Source: Sclerurus mexicanus (lineage: Eukaryota; Chordata; Aves; Passeriformes; Furnariidae). Taken from it: a stretch of 64,000 nt of DNA. The notes beneath the pieces were generated by a model. It searched no databases and was not told the DNA's origin. It was given only the letters and a program-made list of their open reading frames with translations. The position numbers and the translations under genes were made by a program. The stretch is taken from assembly GCA_013396755.1 (NCBI GenBank), contig VWZF01002261.1, positions 434,001 through 498,000 of the forward strand. The letters are read 5' to 3'. Positions 37,016 to 49,200 of the stretch are shown in pieces (the first letter of the stretch is position 1; each line of letters opens with the position of its first letter).

Positions 37016-37605
37016 TAATAGAATCATTTAGGCTGGAAAAGACCTTAAAAATGATCGATTCCAGCTATTAACTGAGCAGTGTCAAACTCAACATTAAACA
37101 ATGTCCTGAAGGGCCACATCTGCATACATTTAATACACCTCCAGGGATGGTGACTTTACCACTGCCTTGGGCAGCCTCATCCAATACTTGACTACCCTTT
37201 CAGTGAAGAAATCTTTCCTAAGATCCAATCTAAACCTTCCCTGGGACAAGTTGAGGCCATTTCTTATTTTCTTATTATGCTATCGCTTGTCCGGGAGAAG
37301 AGACCAACATCTGCCTTGCTACAACTTCCTTTCATGTAGTTGTAGAGAATGATAAGATCTTCCCTAAGCCTCCTTTTCTCCACTCTAAACACTCCCAGCT
37401 TCCTCAGATGCTCCACCTAAGACAACAAAATATCTTTCTTGTAGTGAAGGGCCCAAAAATGAACACAGAGTTTGAAGTATGGCCTCATGATCACTGCCCT
37501 AGTCCTGCTGCCCACACTATCTGTGATACAAGCCAGGATGCTGGTGGCCTTCTTGGCTCCCTGAGCACATTCTGGCTCATATTCAGCCAGCTGTCAACCA
37601 GCATT
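37016..37605 (-). mobile_element. CR1 LINE 3' portion, 5'-truncated
   Basis: About 590 bp match the antisense of the CR1 3' half. They start at the tail-proximal GAATCATTTAGGCTGGAAAA and pass through 'GGGATGGTGACTTTACCACTGCCTTGGGCAGCC', 'GTGAAGAAATCTTTCCTAA', 'GTTGAGGCCATTTCTTATTT' and 'TAAGATCTTCCCTAAGCCTC' to 'GGCTCATATTCAGCCAGCTG' near 37,575. The sense strand would encode the C-terminal end of the CR1 ORF2 protein and the 3' UTR, but stops interrupt it. The right edge, near 37,605, is approximate; sequence after it is unrecognised. Open frames on the plus strand across this region are antisense artefacts. Confidence 0.92.
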
Positions 37606-40600
37606 CCAGGATGTCATGTTTTAGAAGAAAGTAGCTGTCAAACACAGCCTGTTCTTCCAAAATTATAGTATTGTGAAGATCCAGATAATGAAACTGATAA
37701 ACTCTTATTCCTAGAATTTAATAAATTGAAATTGATAGATACTGTGCTCTTGAGCCGAGATAAGCAGCTTTATCAAAGCAGCCAGTTTGATAAACAAGCA
37801 ATCTGTGAAGAGTTAAAAAAGGGATTAAGCAAGTGACACCTTCAGAAGCCATGCTTTGCTTCTTTAGTGGTCAGAATTACAGCTGCTGTAAGCTTTATAG
37901 CTTTAAGCTTCTTTCAAATCACTATGAGCACACACACACTGGGTATTAACCAGTCATTTAAAAAAAAATACAGCTCAATTTATAGATTAATTTTCATTAA
38001 GACTGAACCTACGTGTTCAGTTTTGCTAAAGAAACCCAGGACCAGTCTGCAAATGCTAGCAAGTCATGCTACATTGAGAAGACTGCCAGAGGGGGAAAAA
38101 AAAATAAAAAAACCCTGCTTCTTCAAAACCTGCAGTCCTTAGTTTGGAGTTCAAACTGACTGGCATCCTGTTTTTCTGGCAATGGTTCAGGATTAACGGA
38201 CAGAGAACCTAATAATGTCAAATTAGTGGGGGGAAAAAAATTGCTTTTTTTTTAGATGCCATGGTTTTCATTTAAAATTATGCTTCTCATTTCCCAGCAC
38301 AGGAATAGTTAAGGTTTAGAAACTGAAGTTAAAAACTAACTGAAAGCAATTATATAAGATTTTGCAGCACTTTACTTCAATTGCTTTGTAAGCTTATTTA
38401 AATTTTAAATCTGCCTTAAAACCAGAGGCTGGCAAGTCCAAATCATTATCCCTGATTAGAAAGGCAGAGTATTCCCTCTCAAGACATATACATCATAGAT
38501 TGTTTCAGAAAAAACACCCCCAAAGAAAACCCCAAACTGCCCCAAACCCCAGTAACATGAGGGAAAGCCTGAGACAACTTGGCTACCTTCCCTGCAGAAA
38601 ACCCAAGACCACACTGTTTCATAGAAGAGTTAGCATGCAGGGAGAGGTGTGCAAAATAAATCTCTAGAATGACATATATGTGATAACCAACAAAGCTATT
38701 TCAAACTGCACACTGGGTTTTCTTTCACCGCTCTGAAAACGACACCGCTCTTGCAGCCCATAACACAAAGATTCAGCTGTGACTCAGTGTCCACTGCCAG
38801 TCAAAGCTGCCATGGTCATTCAGCAATTTTACCAGGCTTCTGAGAAAGTGCCTGAAATAACCCTCATGCCGTAACTAAACACTTAACAAACATACAAAAC
38901 AACCCAGCTTTAACTGGCTGCGGTAACCCATGAAACAGTCAAAATAGGGCACAACTACCCTGACACACTGGAATGTGAAGTTAAAAATAAAAGGAGGGGG
39001 GAGCATGCATACAGATTTATGCTGGCACATCAACTACACATGAGAGACTGTCTGAGGCTCAGCTCACTCATCTGAATATTTCTCTCTGCCTGACCTAGTG
39101 TATTACATGTGTCAAAGCTGGGGCTGGTGGGATATGACATGATTAAAAATTGTATTAAATAACTTGACAACTGTGAACAGGATATAAATTCAAGGGTTCA
39201 GATTACCTGTAGCATGACTCTCAGAACAAGGACCTTGTTTTTAGTAGTATGTACACTATGTTCATCCCACAGCAAGCAGCTGTCTCCTATAACTGATGTC
39301 TAAGGGAACCCTGACTGATGTCTTTTCTCCAATCATTTTCCAAACTTTCCTGTTTAACGAGGTGAGCTGCACAATGGCACTTTATTTACCTTCTGGCAAC
39401 CCTTTTCTTTGAAGGGTCACTGCTCTTAATTATAGTGGCACCTGTGTGCTGCTTTGCTTTTAGGCCTGTCAAGGTTTCCATTAGAAACCCATTTTTAGAT
39501 GTTTATTCTGTAATACCCTTCAAGTCCACTGTGGGTTGAAGCATGGCTCACAAGGTCTCAGCAAGAATTTTTCCAAGTAATCATGGTTCTCTTACGCCAT
39601 CCACAATAACACAGGAATGTCTCTTTCTGCTGCTTCTTTTTGGGATGGTTATAGCTACTTTCTCCTAAGGAAACAAACATTTTACAAGTAGGAAAGCCTT
39701 AAAAAGAGTAATCATATTAGAAAGTATAATAGTCTTACAAGAAATAGTGATCTGTACCCAAAATACTCAGAGTTTGAGATTTTGCTGTCTCAAATTTATT
39801 GCATAAATTGGAAGGAGTTGCTTTTTTGTCTTGGCTCACCATCGTTGCTAGAGAATATTAACTATTCATTTTCTTCTTCACCTATCTAGTCTAGTTTATT
39901 GTCACAGGCGTGTTGCATTCTCTTTATCCTGAGGTCAGGCGACACTACTCCTGTTGGAGAGATGCTACACTAAAGCATGTACACTACGTGCTTTATGTTT
40001 CAGATTATGTGTGTCCTGTAATATTGGAGACAATAGAATGGAAGGTAGCCTTTATGGTTTCTCATCTGGAACAAGAGAAAAAATACCAAAACTATTCACC
40101 TGCTGTTCAGTCATGGTGACATACACATGAAGACCAGACCAGACCGTCACAATGACAGTGGCATGACTGATCCACTGGTTCAAGGAGGAGAAACCCAGCA
40201 GACAAGCAGTGAACAAAATCAGTAGCAAGTAGACACTGGAAAGAGAGTCACTCACACAGTGCTATCCATGGCTGCAAAACAAGTGGCATTAAAAGGTACT
40301 CACTTTTTTTGTGGGAACATAAATTAAGCTTCAACTCTCAGAGCTGCAAGCTGCAGGGTCCCAGCTACATGGGCCCGTGACACACTGGAATCTTGCAGGA
40401 CCAGAAGCAGTGAGACCACAAGCCCAGCTTGCTGGACAGTCACAGGCAGTTTACCTATCAGGTTCATGAACCCTTGTCAACTCTTGACACAATGAGCTGA
40501 GGTGGTTGAACTGCCTATCTGATGTGCCAGCCTACCAGCCTCTGATGTGGATGGATGCTCTTAAGTTAAGGCAAAACCAAACAAGAAGTCCATTGAATAA

Positions 40601-41874
40601 ACTCAGGCTTTGGAACGGAGTTCAGAGTTTCAGCTTTGTCATTAGGTGGTACCTGCTGTGACAAGAGATACTGCAGCTGCAGGAACTCTTTTTTTGCATG
40701 TAATTGCCGTGTACATTTACAGAGCAAAAGTGGAAGGGAAGAGAGTGTTTGTACTAGCATGGATAGCTACAGCTGGTGCACCCCGCTTTCCTTTCACAAT
40801 GTTACATGTTTCTGAAATGCAGAAGTAGTTTTGCATTTTTCTAATTTACTCGCAGTCATGCACTTTCAAATCCCTAACGATTCTCCATTTTGATCACAGA
40901 CAAAGGCAGCAAAAAGGACTGGGTTGTGAAAGATGCTGTGTATTCCTTAGCACAGCTACATAAAACCTTTTGTATTAGCTGTGACCCTGTTTGAAAGGGT
41001 TATCCACTAGCTAGGAACAAAAATATTCTACCTTCAAAGTTTTCATCCTCTCCTGTATTCCTTTTGCTATGATCGTCTGAATGACAGAATCTTGCTTTTG
41101 ATCCAAAGTGGGTAATAAATAAATGGGTAATAAACCATTCCTATTCAAGTAAGTGGAACCACAGCAGCAGATTCAGAATAACAGTGAAAGATACACAGAA
41201 TTTCTGGTCTTTGATTGCCAAAGATGTTCAAATCTAACACTTCTTCTCATATAGGAAGAGGTTTTTATCTTCTGATATGTAAACAAAGTTAAACTTCAGG
41301 ACCATCCAACTTCCAAAACCTTTACTACTTGAGAAGTGACTTACTAATTAATACAACTATAAATAAAGCAGAAACCTTATGATCTAATTACTTCTTGGGC
41401 AGGTATTATTTTCCCTTGGGCATTAGGAATTTGTTGTTCCTGTTTGAATACTAAATGTCAGAAGCCCAAAATTCTGCTACTACAAACTCCTCTATACCTT
41501 ATGAACATTCAAAAAAGCAAACTGAAAAAGCACTAGATTTTAGTTCATGGAGAAGAAAAAGCCATCTAAGTGCATATGTTGTAAAAAAGTTGTAAATACT
41601 GGAGAGGTAATATACTACACTACATACCTTCCCTCACAAGGATACAGTCCTAGCCATAGTTCACATTTCAGTGACATTCTGAGTTAGAAGAACACTGGTA
41701 GACATTAAAACAGCAAAGTTAAGACACTTCTACCCATATTCAAATATGCACTGAATAGGTGGATGTGCCTGGAGGTCTATTTTGTAGGTTCCCCAATCTT
41801 CCACTCCAGACAGTTACTGTTCCAGGACAGAGCCCGCAGAAAGGTCTGTCCCAGTGCTTCAGGTCACTCCTTTA

Positions 41875-41915
41875 ACTTCATCTTACAAAAACTGAGGCTG
41901 AGAAGGAAAGATAAA
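41875..41915 (-). mobile_element. Possible MIR/L2-type remnant
   Basis: The phrase CATCTTACAAAAACTGAGGC followed by TGAGAAGGAAAGATAA resembles the antisense of the MIR/L2 3' region ('attttacagatgaggaaactgaggcacagagagg'). It is short and diverged, so a chance match remains possible. Confidence 0.35.
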
Positions 41916-42050
41916 TAAAACCCCTTTTGCTTTATTGAAAACCCTTAAACTCAAAAAAACCCTACAGAAATAATCACCTCTATGCATTATTTTTCGTTGC
42001 CCAGCACAATAATTGCCATGAGTCTGAATAACCTCCATGGTGCCTGTTTA

Positions 42051-42140
42051 TGTGTGTTGTTTGGGTTGGGTTCTTTGTGCATATGGTGGGTTCTTTTGGT
42101 TTGAGGGTTTTTTTGGGCTTTTTGTTTTTTTGTGTTTTCA
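42051..42140. repeat. T/G-rich low-complexity tract
   Basis: Irregular TTTGGG, GGTT and TTTTTG units, almost free of A and C for about 90 bp. It is the strand complement in style of the CAAA/C-rich tract at 33,065. Confidence 0.75.
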
Positions 42141-44439
42141 GTTTTCTCTGCACGCATGCAGGAGCTTACACATTGTAATCATTAATGAACACAGGTTTGT
42201 ACATAAGTGAACCGATTGCATGCAACCACAAAGACTTGGCCATGTAAAGAAGACAGGACCGATTTTGCAGCTCTGATTAAATACAGCATGCACAAATGTG
42301 TCTCTATGTAAGAGAGACAAAACAACTTCCAGGTTTGAATTGCAAGTTTCTCAGTTTCAGCAGAACACCAAAAGTTAACAAAAGAATTTTTGCCATATTC
42401 AAAACGCCACAGAAACTATTTAACACACATAAATTTTCTGAGAATAGAGAATATCCTCTCTGCAAAAGGGACACTGAAATTAAGGTAGAATAAATGGCTT
42501 TTTGATCTCATCATCTTAGATTTGCAACCAAAGAAAAAGGAAAGCAGCATCTTCCTTTGATCTGAATTTAGCATTGCAGTCCCCTGTTATTTCATCTCAT
42601 CTCAAGAGCAAGATGGGAAATTATGAATACCAAAGCTGAAATCTATATAGGAAAAGTAGCCAAAAAAACCCCTCTAATACCCTAAAGGACTGATACACTG
42701 CAATAAATTTGCTTTGCTCTTAACTTTGAGGTGCTGCAATGCAGAATTTCCAAGTGTGACAGGATAATGAAAAAGTTATATGACACCCACTACCATACTT
42801 TTTACTACTTCAGATAAAAAACACTCCTTTCTTTTTCCCCTAGGACTGCCTGAGATACAAGGTGCCTGTCTTTAATTTGATGCCACTATCATCAAGCTTT
42901 CAATGATCTTGATGGTCTCAGTGGCTTCCTCTCAGGCCCGTATCACTTCTGCAGTTATTGTAGCACCATAAACTATAAATCACTTTTAACAGTGACCTCC
43001 AAAAGAAATAAATGAGCTTATTCCCTTTTACTACAGACTAAATAGTGAATAAAAAAAAATTTAAATGTTCTGAACTGGATATTTTGGCTCTGTTGTTAAA
43101 TTTATTCACCACTAACTTTATCTTCCCTAATTTTCCCAGGTAACTCCCATCAGTTTTTTCCCCAATTTTTATGCCAACTTTAATTGCATTCAAGTGGCAA
43201 GTGCGTTTCAGCAAATAAGTCAAATTTCTAGGGACAATTAGGGAGATATGATACAAATGTGAGACACAAACCTAAACAGATCCCTGCCCTCCACTCTTGC
43301 TTGCTTTTTTAAGGTGAGCTAAAACAACTAATCCTCCCCAAGAAAAACCCCTTACTATTTTCTTCACTCAAGGTATCTCTAGATGAGACCAGGGACACCT
43401 TGCTCTGGGATAATAAGAGAGATGACCACTCTGAGCTGTCCAAGAGCAGAATCATATATATGCTACACTCAGTTGCTGTAACTCAGCATTTGTTGTATTC
43501 ATGTGAACTGATACATGGAATTAGGGGTAGGAGAAAAAGCATTCTGAACTGCAGTGACCGAGTTTTCCTCCAGCTCTCTCAAGGAAGAAAGAACAAAGAC
43601 CATCTCAAAGCCTCTGGTAGCTGGAGGCAATGGATACAGAGTTTTGCATGTCCACAGACTAACCACTCATTGGTACCATGGCCTTCAAACCTGGCACGGA
43701 TAGACACGTATCCAAAATTTCAGTACTCTCAGTGAAGAGCAGGGATACAGTGAACTCTTCCAGCTCCCTGGCACGACCCAAGGTATTTGGCTGCATAGTT
43801 GCCAGCAAACTCTCGGATTGTACAATACCAGAAACATGCAAATACAGATTGTAAGTAGACAGGCTAAAATTTATACCATCCAATGTCCTTCTTGGAAGTC
43901 ACCCGAATGACATTCAGTGGTTAAAAATAATGCTCGCATTTTGCACCAGGTACTATATTTCATTTTAACAATTCAAAATCACTAATAAGTTCATTCACAG
44001 AGTATTTCTTATTGGTTTATGTATTCAATTGATTTTTACATATATATTATGTAAGAAACAGCTGATACTGATTATTTCTTTAAGAAGAATATGAACTGTG
44101 ACATCAGCCAACTTCTGCATAATGCTGTGAAACATCAGGCAAGCACATTTATATGAAAGCAGTGTCTGTTCTGCAGGTACTCTTTCTTCCAGTTAAACTA
44201 TTGTTATTTAATTCAATTACAAATCTTTTCAGGATAAAGCAAGTGCTTACAAGGTCTTACCTCTAACCTCACTATACCAGAAGATTTTTTGTGGTTAAAA
44301 ACTTCATACTTTGCTAGTAATTAAGACAGATTTGCTAGTGTTGCATGTACATAGGTTCAATACTTGTTTTACATATTACAATACCCGTTGATTCAGTGGG
44401 TGCTCCCTATCCCTCCTGAATTACCCACACAACCCCTTC

Positions 44440-45125
44440 TGGCCCTTTCCAGCACCTTCTCCCCATTCAGTGGCCACAGCTGTGCTGGGAGCAGACAGCT
44501 TCCCTCAGCCTCAGGCAGGCAGCTCCCAGGGACCACCATCCCAGGTGCCGCCAGAGACACCTTCCTAACCTAAAGGATGAAGACCCAGGAGGAGGAAATT
44601 AATGTAGTGATCAAAGGCGTTTCCAGGGGCTGTGATTCTTTCATCTAGCTAGTCACAGTGGGAGCGCTGGCAGGGGCTCTCTGCAGGTTAGAAGGGGTTT
44701 TCTGCATTTTGGTAGAGGGCCATGAGAGCTTCCTGACCTGCACCTAGTGAGCGTTTGTGCTGTTGGTAAGAGGTCCTCTTGTTGGAGAAGACACAGTTGG
44801 AGGAAAGGACTAGAAACCACGTCAGACGCTCCTGGTGTTTGCCTGAGGAGATGTGCTGTCATTCCCTGGCAGGCCTCCCTGCAACTTCCAGATCTGGGCT
44901 GATTTCAAGCATCTGACAGAGGCAGAAACCTAAAGTACTGGGTTCTTGCAAGCATCACCAGAATTGGGGCATTTTTTTTGCCTTTTGGCATCCACCAGCG
45001 CATTTATAACCTGAGCCAACCATTGCACGTTGAGTGACAGCCTCTTGGACGTGCAGGGGAAGAGGCAGAGCATCTTTGCTGTCATTGTGGAAGGACTTAG
45101 GGACAAAGCCCCTGCGTTTGCCTCG
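44440..45125. other. Relatively G+C-rich stretch of unknown nature
   Basis: This block looks visibly richer in G and C than its neighbours, with words such as GGCAGGCAGCTCCCAGGGAC, GGTGCCGCCAGAG and CTTGGACGTGCAGGGGAAGA. No open frame exceeds about 70 codons in either orientation and no repeat family was recognised. It could be an old retroposed sequence, a non-coding RNA exon or a regulatory block; the sequence alone does not decide. G+C content was judged by eye. Confidence 0.35.
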
Positions 45126-46211
45126 AAACAAAGTAATTTAAAAAGAGAAAAAACTTGTTACCTTATTTAGAATTAAAAAAAAAATAAATATCATCTTGAA
45201 AATAAAGTCCTAGGGAGTTGATGTGTTTGTGTAGAAAGATGCTGCCATGGAAGGACGATGCCATACGGCGTGTAAGTGCGGATTGTGCTGTCTCCCTGGG
45301 TGCTTAGCAGGCTTTCTGGAAGGAGATTCAAAGTGGCTGTGAGACAGACACTCTGTCAAGTCTGTTTTAACAGGGAGAGGGCCAAAACCTACTGCTCATT
45401 TACAGGCTGCCCTTGGTGAAAAATATTTCCCTTCAAGATTTAGAGTAAGTTCTGGGAACTCTGGTTAGCAGGACCTGAATACTTTGCTGACTCATACTAT
45501 ATTTAATGAAAGCTTGATAAAATAGAATATATCTAGTTCCTGAAGTCTCTTGATACTCTGTTGTAATTTAGTCCACCAACAGCCTTTATTTAAAGTTGGA
45601 TTCCATGAGCCTGTTATAATGAGCTAAAAAGTGCACAGATAAGCAGTTATTTCTGAAAATGTGGCTCCCTATCGATGTATATTTTGCACAGCCTGTATAT
45701 CTTAATTGAATTGAAATGAGCATGGGACCCTAGGGTTTTTTAGGTCTAGTGAGGCATTAAATACTCCAAAAGCACAATAAAAATGAAAAACACCCCTTTA
45801 CTTCTCAAAACTATTGAGCCCTATTGCTTTAACTCTAGGCACAGCACACCTACTATCTAGGAAAAACATACAAAAGCATTGCTTACAGCCCTTCATCATC
45901 TATACGTATAACCTTCATACCTATAATCTTATCTCCTGCCTTTTTGATGCATCCATCTTTCTGTTTTAAGTGTCCCTATGTCCTCTTCAAGTTGCCTTAC
46001 CTGTGCTCATATTTTTTTCTTCTTTTCTTTATGAAGCCCCTCATTTCAGGATTACTCCTGCATTGATCGGAAAAAAGCACGGTTTTGGCCAGAGTGACAA
46101 ACCATTGCCCTCTGTATTCAGGTGGGGTTCCTAGGGAAGTTTGTCTCCATTGGAGTTGAATTAAGGTCACCTAGACATGTGCTGTAAAATTCTTGAATGA
46201 CTTGTGTTGTG

Positions 46212-46257
46212 TACATGGCTACATATACATATACATGGCTTCATATGCATATACATG
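46212..46257. repeat. 20-bp tandem duplication, about 2.3 copies
   Basis: TACATGGCTACATATACATA (46,212-46,231) is followed directly by a copy with two substitutions (46,232-46,251) and the start of a third (TACATG). A short minisatellite in TA/CA-rich sequence. Confidence 0.85.
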
Positions 46258-49200
46258 AAAACCAATGGTAACTGCTCTGTGTACTAAACACACAACAAAT
46301 TGAGACGGAAATAATGATCCAGTTCAAAGTAAATAGCAGGGGTAAAACTCTTTTTCCAAAGTGAATCTTTAAAAAGCTTCAGAGATGTTAATTTTAAAAA
46401 CTGTGTTTGTTCATTGTCATGCTTCCTGCCTGCCATGTGCCACAGCAATCCTGAATGATCTAAGCAAGCCACTGATCAACCTGTTTTTGAATGGAATTTG
46501 AAGATCCCAATGGGTTAGGCACTTAGAAGAAAGATCTAAAGTCTTGGATGCTTACCTAAATGAAGCTGAGTCTCTGAATATTTTTTCTTGGCAATCACTC
46601 TTGGATGATGTTATTTACATTGTCACAGAGGGGTTATTATTGATCACCTTCCACTAGCATGACTGTTACAGTGTCTATCAAAAACAAGCAGCTTGCTAAC
46701 ATTCAGACTCCAGCTGTACAAATGTTCTCTTTTTGGGGCTCATTAATTTGCTCCTGCTGGCATCTTTTCAGCCAGAAAAAACCCCTACAACACTGCTGTT
46801 TTCATTCAGTAAAACCAAAATTCTATAAAAATATTTTGCTAAACTTGAATCCCAATTAATTAAAGATTGCATTTCTTAAAAAAATAATGAAAACCCCTCT
46901 TGTTTAGGCATTAGAACTACAAGTGACACATTGTTAGGATGTATGGGTTTTAATCTCTATTTTAGCATCTGGAACAAAGGTCATTGGCAGTGGGTGAAAA
47001 TGCCCAGACTATGGAATAGGCTGGAAATCAAAGACTGAGAGATTTCATCATGACAGAAGGAGCTGCTGCCCACAAATTAAGTTACGTTAATTCGAGTACC
47101 TAGCAGAATACTTTGATGGATTGTAGTGTAGAACAGGACAAAGGAAAAAAAATGTTTACTACTGTTATGCATTGCTAATTTCATTTCACCTGTAACAAAA
47201 AGAATATTGATTTCATTTATCTCATTCAGTTGGGACTATGACTGAAGAATATTTCAAATAAGGTGATATCAGATGCACAGAAGATGGTACTGTAACCAGA
47301 AGGTGGCAAGAAAAGGTGATTCAAGAGTGATAAACCTGATTTCATCAGAAGAAATCAAAACCAGTGTGTCTTTAAGAGAAGGTAGGTGGGATCTGTGGAT
47401 TCTACAGCTCCTTAAGGCCATGGTAATATTTTTTTGAAGTTAACCTTATTTTAGCCTATGGTTTATTTTTCATGTACTTATACATAACTAGAACACACAA
47501 ACCAAAACAGTGATAATGTGGGATGTTTACTCTGGATACCTGTGGTAGAAATCAGGAGAAACTATATAAATCAAAGGAGTTAACAAAGTTGTAATTAAGT
47601 GATTAATCTGTTAATAGGTGAATAAGTTATTCATGCAGTTTAGTGATATGGGCTTGATTCAATATCATATTGAAGTAAATTTAAATGTTTCCAAATCGCA
47701 TCAGTAAATTTTGGATTGAACTTCTATACCAAGTCATAGTGAAACAACATATATTTTTAATTTTGGTTTTTGTGAACAATGTTTTTTATTTTTTGAATTT
47801 GAGGTTTTGAAAAGTGGGGTATTTTTTCTGACCTTTCTTAAAGTAAAGTATCTTATTTTTTCCACTTGAGGACTCAGTGTGGGGCAGCTTAATCACATGA
47901 GTAGCCATCTTGAAGTTAATGAGATGATCTGTGTGTTAAAGCTCAACATTTCTGTGAATTGTCAAAATCACTTGAAATAAAAATTCAGATACCACCACAA
48001 ATGACAAGAAATTAATTCAGATGTTCATTGCACTTGATAAAATCATAAATAGTTATGTCTCAAGGACACTAGAAACTCTGATCTCATCAACATATTCTGC
48101 TGAAACTGAAATTTCTTACTTTGATGGTCTCAGTTTCATTTCAGTTGAGGATATGCAAGAAAGACTCACTATATTTCTCATAATCCAAAGTAGTTTTTAT
48201 TTTACGTGCTGTTTACATATTAGGTCTCTGAAGTAAAGCATTAGAGACCATTTTATGTAGTCTTATGTTGCTACTAAGGCAACCAGTGGAGTTTATCAGA
48301 ATATGAATACATACATATGTAGAAGAAGGATTGACTACACAATGTCTTTGCTCGTGGTTGCCAAACAAATAGGCATGGGGAGGAATGAAGCAGAGGATAA
48401 TCCTTTTAAGGAAATCCTGAATACATTAAAATATATCTGAAATCAGAATGTTTTTCTCTTTCTTGTTTGTTTTGAAACAGCCTCTTAGAAGTACAATTCC
48501 AGGGTTTTAGAATCAGCATTTTTGAATGAGTAAATATGAGGCAAATGTGTGAATTCAAACCAAAGTATGAGGGATTTAGTCTCTGTTGTGTCAACAGGAT
48601 TGAAATGAATCAATCTGGTGCATAAAGCCTTATGGGAGCACCAAACCCTCTACTGAAATATCTATTTACCTCAAAACATTTGCTTACATCCAAGTCCAAT
48701 GTGTTGTTTCTTTTCTTGTCATCAGTAACAAAAACCCTTTTACACACTTTCTACCTCCTTGTGGATTTACATCGTGTTCTTCTCACGTATTTTTATGTTT
48801 CATGTTGCAAATTTTCTTTATGTAGTAGTGAATCTCAGATGAAGTCTTCATATCCAGTACACATCCAGAAGGTAACACTTCTTTGACTTAATTTGCAGAG
48901 ATTCAGGGTATCACAGAGCCTCAATGAACTAAGATATATTAGGCCAAGAAAGTAACAAGATTTGTGCCTAACTTGAGACATAAATTTAGTGTGAAACACC
49001 ATTATGCCTTGTGCAATAGATTATTGGGAAAAGTCTAGCTGGGTGGATGGTCCCTTCTGTGGGATCCCATCCATACCTTAAATCTCTCTTTCATGCAGAA
49101 GGTCATACTGATGCATCTCAGAATCTAATCATGGTAGCAAGACTCCTCTAGCTTTTTAAATGTATTTTTACTCTAAAGCAATGAAGGCAGTGGCATCAAG

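Larger units (their letters stand above)
37610..44435. other. Non-coding DNA, no gene recognised
   Basis: The longest open frame is about 111 codons (43400-43735, plus) and shows no known domain. A few homopolymer runs occur (for example A-rich 38,096-38,113), together with a T/G-rich tract and a MIR-like remnant listed separately. The block around 39,350-39,480 is less repetitive and could be a constrained element, but it has no decisive motif. Confidence 0.65.

Noticed and set aside
37167..37668. Two plus-strand open frames of 61 and 86 codons
   Set aside because: Nearly all of both is antisense to the CR1 3' portion at 37,016-37,605.
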